Below, piece after piece: positions 34,445 through 41,872 of a stretch of 64,000 nt of DNA (the first letter of the stretch is position 1; every line of letters starts with the position of its first letter). Both the position numbers and the translations under genes were made by a program. Below the pieces are notes generated by a model. It had not been told where the DNA came from. It did no database searches and saw only the letters and a program-made list of their open reading frames with translations. The stretch spans positions 1-64,000 of the forward strand of contig ONLU01000011.1 of assembly GCA_900318795.1 (NCBI GenBank), in the 5' to 3' direction. This stretch comes from an uncultured Prevotellaceae bacterium. GTDB taxonomy: Bacteria; Bacteroidota; Bacteroidia; Bacteroidales; Bacteroidaceae.

Positions 34445-35422
34445 CTAAATACTCAGTTCGTCCAGCACGCGGATAAGTTTTTTGTTAAAGGGCTTGTCGG
34501 TACGGATACACTCGGAGAAAGGTACATAGACCACCTCGTTGTTGCGCACACCCACCATGACGTTGCGCTGTCCCTGCAGAATGGCCTCGATGGCTCCCAC
34601 ACCCGTGCGGCTGGCCAGAATGCGGTCGTGAGCCGACGGTGAGCCGCCTCGCTGCAGATGACCCAATATGGAGACGCGCACGTCAAACTCGGGAAACTCC
34701 TTGCGCACACGCTCAGCATAATAGAGGGCACCGCACTTGGGGCTCTCCGACACGATGACGATACACGACTTCTTCGACTTACGGATGCCACGGCCCATGA
34801 AGACGGCCAACTGGTCTTCCTCCATCATCTCCTCGGGAATGATGGCAGCCTCGGCACCACAGGCGATGGCCGAGTTCTGCGCCAGGAAGCCTGCATCGCG
34901 GCCCATCACCTCGACGAAGAAGATGCGCTCGTGCGAATTGGCAGTATCGCGGATGCGGTCTACACACTCCATGATGGTGTTCATCGTGGTGTCGTAACCG
35001 ATGGTCGAGTCGGTTCCGTAGAGGTCGTTGTCAATGGTGCCGGGCAGTCCGATGACGGGGAAGTTGAACTCCATGCCGAAGTTGCGGGCTCCCGTCAGCG
35101 AGCCGTTGCCGCCGATAACCACCAGAGCGTCTATCTCCTCCTTCTGGCAGGTCTCGTAAGCCTTCTGCATACCCTCAAGGGTCATAAACTCCTTCGAGCG
35201 GGCTGTCTTCAGAATGGTACCGCCCCGGCCAATGATGCCACTGACATCCTCGGTCGTGAAGGGCTTCACCTCGCCCTTGATGAGTCCGTCGTAGCCACGA
35301 TAGATACCCTTGATTTGAAACTGGTTGTAGATGCCTGCGCGTGTCACGGCACGAATGGCAGCGTTCATACCCGGAGCATCGCCCCCCGACGTCAGAATAC
35401 CGATAGTCTTAATCTTACTCAT
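34445..35422 (-). CDS. pfkA: 6-phosphofructokinase
   Basis: 325 residues. [37 protein letters not shown] and [12 protein letters not shown] are the phosphofructokinase core, with the catalytic Asp in TIDND. The nucleotide loop reads GGNGSLTGA where E. coli PfkA has GGDGS; that Asp helps bind Mg-ATP, so donor preference (ATP or pyrophosphate) cannot be read from the motif. Glycolysis; its place next to glgP fits use of stored glucan. Confidence 0.93.
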   Translation of the reverse strand: MSKIKTIGILTSGGDAPGMNAAIRAVTRAGIYNQFQIKGIYRGYDGLIKGEVKPFTTEDVSGIIGRGGTILKTARSKEFMTLEGMQKAYETCQKEEIDALVVIGGNGSLTGARNFGMEFNFPVIGLPGTIDNDLYGTDSTIGYDTTMNTIMECVDRIRDTANSHERIFFVEVMGRDAGFLAQNSAIACGAEAAIIPEEMMEEDQLAVFMGRGIRKSKKSCIVIVSESPKCGALYYAERVRKEFPEFDVRVSILGHLQRGGSPSAHDRILASRTGVGAIEAILQGQRNVMVGVRNNEVVYVPFSECIRTDKPFNKKLIRVLDELSI

Positions 35423-35453
35423 AATTTCAGTTATTTATAATTTGACAATTTAT

Positions 35454-36284
35454 TTACCTCATTATATTCTTATACTCAAAATCAGCATGCACCTGCTTCT
35501 GGTCATTTTGGAGTATCGCAAGGTCAAGGGAGTCAGAGCCGGCGATTCTATTGCCTTTGCTGTCAAGAACCTGAATAGAGAACAATATCTCTTCGTAAGG
35601 ATCCGTCGACTCCTTGTTTTCCAGAAACTCTTTCCTGACATTTTCAATCGCATTCTGGATGACGATATCAATCCAACTATCGTCCAAATCAATACCGAAT
35701 ATACCTACTTTATGATTCTGGTAGTCGAAGATAGGTGCGACAAAGCTGCAAAACCTACCGCTGACTACGGAATCACCTAAATACGGGTCAGTCAGATAGC
35801 CGCCTTCATGCCTGCTCAGGCTCATTCCTTTCTGATACCAGTCTATTTGGAAATAGTCATGACTTGCCGAACCAATCTGTCGCCGATCATAGCGAATGCT
35901 GTCCGCATGATAAACGTAAGCCTCAAACCATCGGCCCTGCTCTTTGAAGTAGTCAGGTTCAAAGGCTGCAAAATAGCCTGCGGATTTATTGTTGATACGG
36001 ATTTCGCGCGCCAAGGCGTCGAACACCCACTCCGGGCTGTCCAGGTTTTCCTCCACCTCGGCCCGACCGTTCACCACCATTCGTTCCACAACGTTCAGCA
36101 TCGTTTCCATCTTACCACCAATTCCGTCAATCACATACTGACCGCGCGAGTTGCCAAGCAAGACAGAAACGTCATAGACAAACATATGTATAGCAAAAAT
36201 AATCAGCCCATTAAAGAACACCATGATGCCGATAACGCTCCAGGTGATGCGGCGTGACAGTTTGCTTTTTTTCTCTTTGGCCAT
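35454..36284 (-). CDS. Membrane-anchored Cache-like sensor without output domain
   Basis: 276 residues. A membrane helix at about 14-36 precedes a periplasmic region of dCache/PDC type (residues 45-235: MLNVVERMVVNGRAEVE, GYFAAFEPDYF, WYQKGMSLSRHEGGYLTDPY, FDYQNHKVGIFGIDL). Proteins of this kind usually continue with a HAMP helix and a phosphatase, kinase or cyclase domain. Here the protein stops at EYKNIMR, 31 bp before pfkA, so it is either a stand-alone sensor or a truncated gene. It has a consensus promoter (36313-36344). Confidence 0.6.
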   Translation of the reverse strand: MAKEKKSKLSRRITWSVIGIMVFFNGLIIFAIHMFVYDVSVLLGNSRGQYVIDGIGGKMETMLNVVERMVVNGRAEVEENLDSPEWVFDALAREIRINNKSAGYFAAFEPDYFKEQGRWFEAYVYHADSIRYDRRQIGSASHDYFQIDWYQKGMSLSRHEGGYLTDPYLGDSVVSGRFCSFVAPIFDYQNHKVGIFGIDLDDSWIDIVIQNAIENVRKEFLENKESTDPYEEILFSIQVLDSKGNRIAGSDSLDLAILQNDQKQVHADFEYKNIMR

Positions 36285-36312
36285 TTGTTCTGTCTATTAC
36301 ACTTTCTGCCTG

Positions 36313-36344
36313 CAAATATACAAAAATTCCCGAACAATGCCAAA
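36313..36344 (-). promoter_or_regulatory. Promoter TTTG-N20-TATATTTG of the Cache gene
   Basis: TTTG at 36341-36344 and TATATTTG at 36313-36320, minus strand, 28 bp before the ATG. Confidence 0.75.
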
Positions 36345-36408
36345 TAATCATCAAGAAATATTATCCTGACACCTCATTGGGCATTGCCGGGAAGTTATTG
36401 ACGCACGT

Positions 36409-36558
36409 TTACTGTCCGGTAGCCTGACGATACTCCTGTTGTTTGGTCTGGAAGTTGGCGTAGGCATCGGTGAAGCGGTCGCGGGCTGACTGGTACTGCT
36501 GCCGAGCCAGCAAGAGGTCACTCATCTTCGTTGTACCCACATGGTAGTAATCCTTGTT
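36409..36558 (-). pseudogene. C-terminal remnant of a TolC-family efflux protein
   Basis: 49 codons open between an upstream stop (36559-36561) and TAA (36409-36411). The product contains YYHVGTTKMSDLLLARQQYQ and ends QEYRQATGQ, the C-terminal helix signature of TolC/OprM-type outer-membrane factors. Everything before it is missing. It is a deletion scar of an efflux locus. The remaining part of 36285-36959 holds the promoter listed above and a small-RNA candidate. Confidence 0.8.
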
Positions 36559-36693
36559 CTATATTTCCTAATAGCTGTTCTTTTAGGATTATTTTGCTTT
36601 CCGTTCCGTAATAGAACACCCTTGAAGAAGTATCGAACATGCCCACACCTGTGAACCTCGAATACACACATAAAAAGAACCTTTTTATACACC

Positions 36694-36804
36694 CCAAAAA
36701 ATGACAACCGCCCGGCGTTATCGTCCGAGCGGTGTCAGCATTGCCGCATGAAGGGGATAAGCAGCATGAACTGATATATCTAGCTTAGTTTGAATTGCCA
36801 TCCG
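36694..36804 (-). ncRNA. Candidate small RNA with own promoter and terminator
   Basis: Promoter TTG-N20-TACCTTTG (36809-36840, minus strand) would start a transcript near 36804. About 70 nt later GACACCGCTCGG...CCGGGCGGTTGTC (36703-36736) forms a strong hairpin followed by ATTTTTT, an intrinsic terminator. No open frame of note lies between. Total length about 110 nt. It is divergent from the AraC gene. Could also be the leader of a lost gene. Confidence 0.5.
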
Positions 36805-36959
36805 GGTGCAAAGGTACCGCCTTTTCCCTAATTTGGCAATTATTTATCGACAAAAATGCTACCAATTTTCGCATTTCTACTATCAAAAAGTACGAAAACG
36901 CACCATTTTTCCAAAAATAGTCGTAAATTTGCAACCGATTAGTAATACAGCAGGAACCT

Positions 36960-37829
36960 ATGAAAACCTATCCGGAATTAAACAGACTGATACAAAACAT
37001 AGAGCAGAGAGGGGTGGATGTGAACAACGAGATACACGGCTTCGTCTACCCTGGCACACACCTGTCCTTCCCCGGCATAACTATCAACCTGTGTCTAAGC
37101 GGAACGGCACGCATTGTCTATGACATGCAGGAGATAACAGTAGAGAAGAACAACCTGCTGATTATGATGCCCGGACACTTCATGCGGGCGGTGTCGTGCT
37201 CCGCCGACTTCACCTATGCCCGCACCGTCATTTCGTCGGCGCTTCTCGACGACATCAAGGCCCACCTCTTCAGCCACGATTTCGACAAGTTCAACAGCGC
37301 CCCCACCTGCCAGCTCACCGACACACAGGCCGAACGCCTGCTGGCAATAGCCAAACTGCTCTCCGCCATTGCCATGCACGATGCCACCGACCTGCAACTG
37401 CGCCGCCAGATGCTGCTCACCCAACTGGCACTGGGCTACGAGTTCGTCAACTACTACCGCAAGGAGCAAGACCGCCAGTGGCGCGAAAACCGCACGGCAG
37501 CCCTCTACACCCGATTTTGCGACCTCGTGGTCGAGCACCACCGCGAGCACCGCGACGTCCAGTTCTATGCCACTCAGCTCGGATACACCACCCGCTATTT
37601 CTCCAAGCTCTTCCTTAAGGCCAGCAAAGGCATCTCCGCCCTCGAGTACATAGGCCAGCATGTCTGCAACCAAGCAAAGCGCATCATGGACACCAACCCC
37701 CAGCAGACCGTCAAGACCACCGCCCTGCAACTCGGATTCCCCACCACCGGCAACTTCTGTCGCTACTTCAAGCGCGTCACTGGCATCTACCCTCAGGAGT
37801 ACAAAAAGCAGGACAACCAGTCCGACTAA
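36960..37829 (+). CDS. AraC-family transcriptional regulator
   Basis: 289 residues. The C-terminal ~100 residues are a double helix-turn-helix AraC domain (FYATQLGYTTRYFSKLFLKA and TALQLGFPTTGNFCRYFKRV...YPQEY). The N-terminal ~150 residues have the beta pattern of an AraC ligand-binding cupin (ITINLCLSGTARIVYDM). It should bind DNA next to a nearby gene, either itself or the small RNA on the other strand. A -7 box TAAATTTG is at 36924-36931. Ligand unknown. Confidence 0.9.
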   Translation: MKTYPELNRLIQNIEQRGVDVNNEIHGFVYPGTHLSFPGITINLCLSGTARIVYDMQEITVEKNNLLIMMPGHFMRAVSCSADFTYARTVISSALLDDIKAHLFSHDFDKFNSAPTCQLTDTQAERLLAIAKLLSAIAMHDATDLQLRRQMLLTQLALGYEFVNYYRKEQDRQWRENRTAALYTRFCDLVVEHHREHRDVQFYATQLGYTTRYFSKLFLKASKGISALEYIGQHVCNQAKRIMDTNPQQTVKTTALQLGFPTTGNFCRYFKRVTGIYPQEYKKQDNQSD

Positions 37830-37981
37830 TCGCCTTCACAAAGCAGAACACGCTCTGTGTGCAAAAGACGAACCACAAATCATTAGACAATGAGACAGTT
37901 CAAGATGCTTGAAGCCTATCAAAGACAACGAATTTCGCTTTTTTTACGAATCCAATGTCCACTATTCTCAGAATAATTGCT

Positions 37982-37989
37982 TACCTTTG
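37982..37989 (+). promoter_or_regulatory. TACCTTTG -7 box of the pantothenate kinase gene
   Basis: Box 26 bases before the ATG; no clear -33 element. Confidence 0.5.
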
Positions 37990-38014
37990 CAGCCAAAACG
38001 TATAAACAACGACT

Positions 38015-38833
38015 ATGGGAATCATCATTGGAATAGATGTGGGCATATCGACCACGAAGATTGTGGGACTGCGCGACAGACGCGTAGTGTCACCCATTCG
38101 CATCACCGCTGCCGACCAGGTGACGTCACTCTATGGGGCATTCGGCAAGTATCTGCACGACAACAAGATACAACTATCAGACGTAGAACAGGTTATGCTA
38201 ACTGGTGTGGGGGCTGCCTACATTGACGAGCCCGTGTACGGCATTCCGACACAGAAGGTGGACGAGTTTATTGCCGACGGACTGGGCGCCCGCTTTGAGT
38301 CGGGCCTATCGAAGGCCATTGTGGTGTCGATGGGCACCGGAACCAGTTTTGTGCAGTGTGATGGCGACGACATTCACCACATCGGCGGTATCGGTATTGG
38401 CGGAGGTACGCTTCAGGGACTGGCCCGCGTGATGCTGAACACACGTGACCACAAGCAGATACAGAGTCTGGCCATGCAGGGCGACATCAGCCACATCAAC
38501 CTGCTCATCGGCGACATCTCGACCCATCCCTTGCCTGGACTGCCCATGAATGCCACGGCATCGCTGTTCTCGAAGGCTCAGTACGACGCGCCAAAGGAGG
38601 ACATCGCCCTGGGCATCATCGTCATGGTGCTGCAGACCATCGGTTCGGCAGCCATCCTGTCGGCGCTGAACTCAGGCATCAAGGACTTTGTACTGATAGG
38701 CAACCTGACACTGTTGCCCCAGTGCAAGGACATCTATCCCATGTTGGAAAAGCTGTACGGTGTACACTTCCACATACCTAAGTATGCGGAATTCTGCACA
38801 GCCATCGGAGCAGCATTGAACTACAAGGGATAA
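38015..38833 (+). CDS. coaW: Type II pantothenate kinase
   Basis: 272 residues. GIDVGISTTKIVGL is the phosphate-binding start of the ASKHA fold, and VVSMGTGTSFVQCDGDD, HIGGIGIGGGTLQGLARVM and CTAIGAAL match the type II pantothenate kinase family (staphylococcal/eukaryotic type). It phosphorylates pantothenate, the first step to coenzyme A. Many Bacteroidota use a type III enzyme (coaX) instead. Stands alone, closed by the hairpin at 38825-38856. Confidence 0.85.
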   Translation: MGIIIGIDVGISTTKIVGLRDRRVVSPIRITAADQVTSLYGAFGKYLHDNKIQLSDVEQVMLTGVGAAYIDEPVYGIPTQKVDEFIADGLGARFESGLSKAIVVSMGTGTSFVQCDGDDIHHIGGIGIGGGTLQGLARVMLNTRDHKQIQSLAMQGDISHINLLIGDISTHPLPGLPMNATASLFSKAQYDAPKEDIALGIIVMVLQTIGSAAILSALNSGIKDFVLIGNLTLLPQCKDIYPMLEKLYGVHFHIPKYAEFCTAIGAALNYKG

Positions 38834-38856
38834 GCCTTTACGCTTATCCCTTTTTC
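38825..38856. terminator. Bidirectional terminator between coaW and mgtC
   Basis: AAGGGATAAGC and GCTTATCCCTT (11-bp perfect stem, 6-nt loop) then TTT; it includes the coaW stop codon and serves both convergent genes. Confidence 0.85.
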
Positions 38857-38873
38857 TAACTCTTGATTTCTTT

Positions 38874-39326
38874 CTATTCCTTGCGTATCTTGTCGAACTT
38901 GTGCAGGAAGTAGTTGAAGGCCTCCAATCCCGCCAATACCAGGACGGTGCTGGCAGTAGCCACCACGTACATGCCACCGCCACATGCCAGACCGATGGCA
39001 GCAACAACCCACACGCCGGCAGCCGTAGTCAGTCCGCTGACCACATTCTCCTGTTTGCGGAAAATGATGGTTCCGGCACCGATAAAACCGATACCGCTCA
39101 CCACCTGCGATGCCACGCGCGACACATCCCAGCGCTGCAATTCGTTGTTCATGGAATCGCTGAAGCCGTAGGCTGAGACTACCATGAAAAGCGCTGAGCC
39201 CATAGCCACCAAGAAGTGGGTACGGAAACCCGCCTCCTTGGATCGATACTCACGTTCCAGGCCTATCAAACCACCCAAAAGAGCTGCACAAAGGATGCGA
39301 AGTACTAAATCTAATTCCTGTGTCAT
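38874..39326 (-). CDS. MgtC/SapB-family membrane protein
   Basis: 150 residues from the ATG at 39326 (MTQELDLVLRIL); an upstream in-frame ATG would lie within the promoter box. LLGGLIGLEREYRSKEAGFRTHFLV and ASQVVSGIGFIGAGTIIF are the MgtC signatures, with four to five membrane helices. MgtC controls F-type ATPase and acid or magnesium-starvation responses in Salmonella; the role here is not established. Promoter box TATCTTTG at 39352-39359 on the minus strand. Divergent from tatA. Confidence 0.9.
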   Translation of the reverse strand: MTQELDLVLRILCAALLGGLIGLEREYRSKEAGFRTHFLVAMGSALFMVVSAYGFSDSMNNELQRWDVSRVASQVVSGIGFIGAGTIIFRKQENVVSGLTTAAGVWVVAAIGLACGGGMYVVATASTVLVLAGLEAFNYFLHKFDKIRKE

Positions 39327-39351
39327 AGTTAAATGATGTTTATTTGGGGTG

Positions 39352-39411
39352 CAAAGATACAAAAAAGTTTAGAGTTTAGAGTTTAGAGTTTAAAGAAAAT
39401 TCGTATCTTTG
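39352..39411. promoter_or_regulatory. Divergent -7 boxes of mgtC and tatA
   Basis: TATCTTTG on the minus strand (39352-39359) faces mgtC; TATCTTTG on the plus strand (39404-39411) faces tatA, 28 bases before its ATG. The -33 positions of both fall in or near a 7-bp tandem repeat (39366-39392). Confidence 0.6.
39366..39392. repeat. AGTTTAG x 3.9 tandem repeat in the mgtC-tatA spacer
   Basis: Period 7, no mismatch, located where the -33 elements of the two divergent promoters should be. Confidence 0.85.
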
Positions 39412-39439
39412 CGCAATAATAACTAAAATAGATAGCAAA

Positions 39440-39628
39440 ATGTTCGGAATAGGAATGCAGGAAATCATTGTCATAGCCCTCATTGTGCTGTTGCTGTTTG
39501 GCGGCAAGAAGATTCCCGAGCTCATGAAAGGACTGGGCAAGGGCGTGAAGAGCTTCAAGGATGGTATGAAGGAAGAAGAACCCTCCCCCAGCTCCTCAGA
39601 AGGAGAGGGGAAAGTGAAAGGTGAATAG
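39440..39628 (+). CDS. tatA: Twin-arginine translocase subunit TatA/E
   Basis: 62 residues. A single membrane helix (about 8-20) followed by the amphipathic [20 protein letters not shown] is diagnostic for TatA/TatE. It forms the pore for folded Tat substrates with TatC. The C-terminal tail ([18 protein letters not shown]) is encoded by short repeats of the kind seen between genes in this genome (AGTGAAAGGTGA twice, 39613-39638). Its stop overlaps the tatC start (TAGTG). Confidence 0.92.
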   Translation: MFGIGMQEIIVIALIVLLLFGGKKIPELMKGLGKGVKSFKDGMKEEEPSPSSSEGEGKVKGE

Positions 39629-40383
39629 TGAAAGGTGAGGGATTGACTTTCTGGGACCACCTGGACGTGTTGCGCTCGTCGCTCATCCGCATGGCAGTGG
39701 CCGTGGCGGTGTTGGCAGTGGCAGCCTTCGTGCTGAAAGAACAGTTGTTCAGCGTGGTGCTGGCACCACGGAGCAGCGACTTCGTGACCTACCGTCTGCT
39801 GGGCGTGACACCCTTCCACCTGCACCTGATGAACACCGGACTGACGGAGCAGTTCATGATACACATGCGCACGGCACTCTATGCCGGACTGCTGGCAGCA
39901 TCGCCTTACGTGCTCTACGAGCTGTTCCGATTTGTCAGCCCCGGACTCTACCAGAACGAGCGGCGCTATGCCGGCTGGATAGTCGGTGCCGCCTATGTGA
40001 TGTTCCTCGTGGGCACTCTGGTCAACTACTTCGTGGTATTCCCGCTGACGGTGCGCTTCCTGGGCACCTACCAAGTGTCGCCCGACGTAGCCAACATGCT
40101 GACCCTGCAGTCGTACGTCGACACGCTGCTGGGCATGAGTCTGGTGATGGGCGTGGTCTTTGAGCTGCCCGTGGTCTGCGGTCTGATGGGACGCATGGGA
40201 CTGCTGACCGACCAGTGGATGAACGACTATCGCCGACATGCCATTGTGGCCATCCTTGTAGTCGCCGCCATCATCACTCCGACCACTGACGTCTTCACGT
40301 TGTTCGTCGTGGCGCTGCCCATCTACCTGCTCTACGAAGTGAGCATCTGGATTGTAAGAATCACTAAACAAAACAATTTATGA
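39628..40383 (+). CDS. tatC: Twin-arginine translocase subunit TatC
   Basis: 251 residues from a GTG start that shares one base with the tatA stop. TFWDHLDVLRSSLIRMAV at the N-terminus and PLPxxG-like FVSPGLYQNERRYAG, then six membrane helices, match TatC, which recognises twin-arginine signals. No TatB gene is seen; TatA-TatC two-component systems are common outside the Proteobacteria. It overlaps the next gene by 4 bases. Confidence 0.93.
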   Translation: MKGEGLTFWDHLDVLRSSLIRMAVAVAVLAVAAFVLKEQLFSVVLAPRSSDFVTYRLLGVTPFHLHLMNTGLTEQFMIHMRTALYAGLLAASPYVLYELFRFVSPGLYQNERRYAGWIVGAAYVMFLVGTLVNYFVVFPLTVRFLGTYQVSPDVANMLTLQSYVDTLLGMSLVMGVVFELPVVCGLMGRMGLLTDQWMNDYRRHAIVAILVVAAIITPTTDVFTLFVVALPIYLLYEVSIWIVRITKQNNL

Positions 40384-41870
40384 CACTCAGAAAAATCAGA
40401 ATCGCATTGGCGTCCGTGATGTTTGCAGGCATCCTGTGGTTGTTTGTAGACTTCACCGGAACTGCCCATCACTTCCTGGCATGGATGGCGAAAGTCCAGC
40501 TGCTGGAAGCTGTGCTGGCAGTCAACGTAGTCGTCATAGCAGCCCTCATGGTGCTGACACTCGTGTTTGGACGCATCTACTGCTCCGTCATCTGCCCTTT
40601 GGGCATCATGATGGACGGTTTCGGATGGCTGGGCAAGAAGGCAAAGAAGAACCGCTACACCTACTCGAAAGCACTGTCATCGCTACGAGCTGCTGTGCTC
40701 ACGGGATTCCTTATCCTGCTGGTACTTGGCGCAGGCACCCTCGTACAGTTGCTGGCCCCCTACTCGACGTTCGGGCTCATCGCCACCAACCTGTTGCAGC
40801 CCGTCTATCAGGCAGGCAACAACGTGTTGGCAGCCATCGCCGAGCACTACGATAGCTACGCCTTCTACCACTCTGACGTCTGGCTGCGCTCCGGCATCTC
40901 GCTGGGCATTGCCGCCGTGATGCTGGTGATACTGGCCCTGCTGGCATGGCGCAACGGGCGCACCTACTGCAACACCATCTGCCCCGTAGGTACTGTGCTC
41001 AGCATCTTTGCCAAGTTCTCGTGGTTGAAGATCCACTTCGACGAGGGCAAGTGCAAGAACTGCTCTCTGTGCACCAAGAACTGCAAGGCATCGTGCATAG
41101 ACTTCAAGAACCACACCGTGGACTACACGCGCTGCGTGACCTGTGGCGACTGCATAGATAGCTGTAAGTTCGGAGCCCTGAAGTACGGTCCTGCTGGCCA
41201 TCTGAGCCATCCTGAAAATCCAGATATTCCGGAAAATCCAGATGCTTCGCGGCGGTCGTTCCTGCTGTCATCGGCCCTGCTGGCAACGGCAGCCATGGCC
41301 CAGCAGAAGGACAAGATGATGGACGGCGGACTGGCCGAGATAGAGGACAAGGTGGCACCAGAGCGCCAGACACCCCTCACTCCGCCGGGCTCGCTGTCGG
41401 CCAAGAACATGGCCCTGCGCTGCACGGGCTGCCAGCTGTGCATCTCAGAGTGTCCTAACCAGGTGCTGCGTCCCTCAGACGACCTGTGGCACTTAATGCA
41501 GCCCGTGATGTCTTACGAGCGCGGCTACTGCCGACCAGAGTGTAACCGCTGTTCAGAAGTCTGCCCGGCAGGCGCCATCAAGCCTATTGAGACAGAGGTT
41601 AAGGCCTCAACGCAGATTGGCCATGCGGTGTGGATCAAGAAGAACTGTATTCCGCTGACGGACGGTGTGTCGTGTGGCAACTGTGCCCGCCACTGTCCCA
41701 CAGGTGCCATCGAAATGGTGCTCTCTGACCCCGACGACGAAGAGTCGCCAGAGATTCCCGTAGTCAACGAAGCCATCTGCATCGGCTGTGGCGCCTGCGA
41801 GAACCTGTGTCCCGCCCGTCCCTTCTCGGCTATATATGTAGAAGGTCATGAAGTTCATAAGGAGGTATAA
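40380..41870 (+). CDS. NapH/NapG-like 4Fe-4S membrane protein with internal Tat motif
   Basis: 496 residues. Residues 1-205 have four to five membrane helices with CSVICP (68-73) and CNTICP (197-202), as in NapH. A cytosolic ferredoxin pair follows (CKNCSLCTKNC, CVTCGDC, 225-262). SRRSFLLSSALLATAAMA at 290-307 is a twin-arginine motif plus helix inside the chain, so the C-terminal ferredoxin domain (CTGCQLCISECP, CRPECNRCSEVCP, CIGCGACENLCP) should be exported by Tat. It would pass electrons across the membrane, probably to the aldo/keto reductase encoded 2 bp downstream. Confidence 0.85.
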   Translation: MTLRKIRIALASVMFAGILWLFVDFTGTAHHFLAWMAKVQLLEAVLAVNVVVIAALMVLTLVFGRIYCSVICPLGIMMDGFGWLGKKAKKNRYTYSKALSSLRAAVLTGFLILLVLGAGTLVQLLAPYSTFGLIATNLLQPVYQAGNNVLAAIAEHYDSYAFYHSDVWLRSGISLGIAAVMLVILALLAWRNGRTYCNTICPVGTVLSIFAKFSWLKIHFDEGKCKNCSLCTKNCKASCIDFKNHTVDYTRCVTCGDCIDSCKFGALKYGPAGHLSHPENPDIPENPDASRRSFLLSSALLATAAMAQQKDKMMDGGLAEIEDKVAPERQTPLTPPGSLSAKNMALRCTGCQLCISECPNQVLRPSDDLWHLMQPVMSYERGYCRPECNRCSEVCPAGAIKPIETEVKASTQIGHAVWIKKNCIPLTDGVSCGNCARHCPTGAIEMVLSDPDDEESPEIPVVNEAICIGCGACENLCPARPFSAIYVEGHEVHKEV

Positions 41871-41872
41871 CT

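Noticed and set aside
36522..36707. Minus-strand open frame of 61 codons near the TolC remnant
   Set aside because: It overlaps the TolC fragment in another frame and crosses the small-RNA terminator; no protein-like sequence.
39376..40371. Minus-strand open frame of 331 codons opposite tatA-tatC
   Set aside because: His/Gln-rich translation typical of an antisense reading of tatC; no independent evidence.
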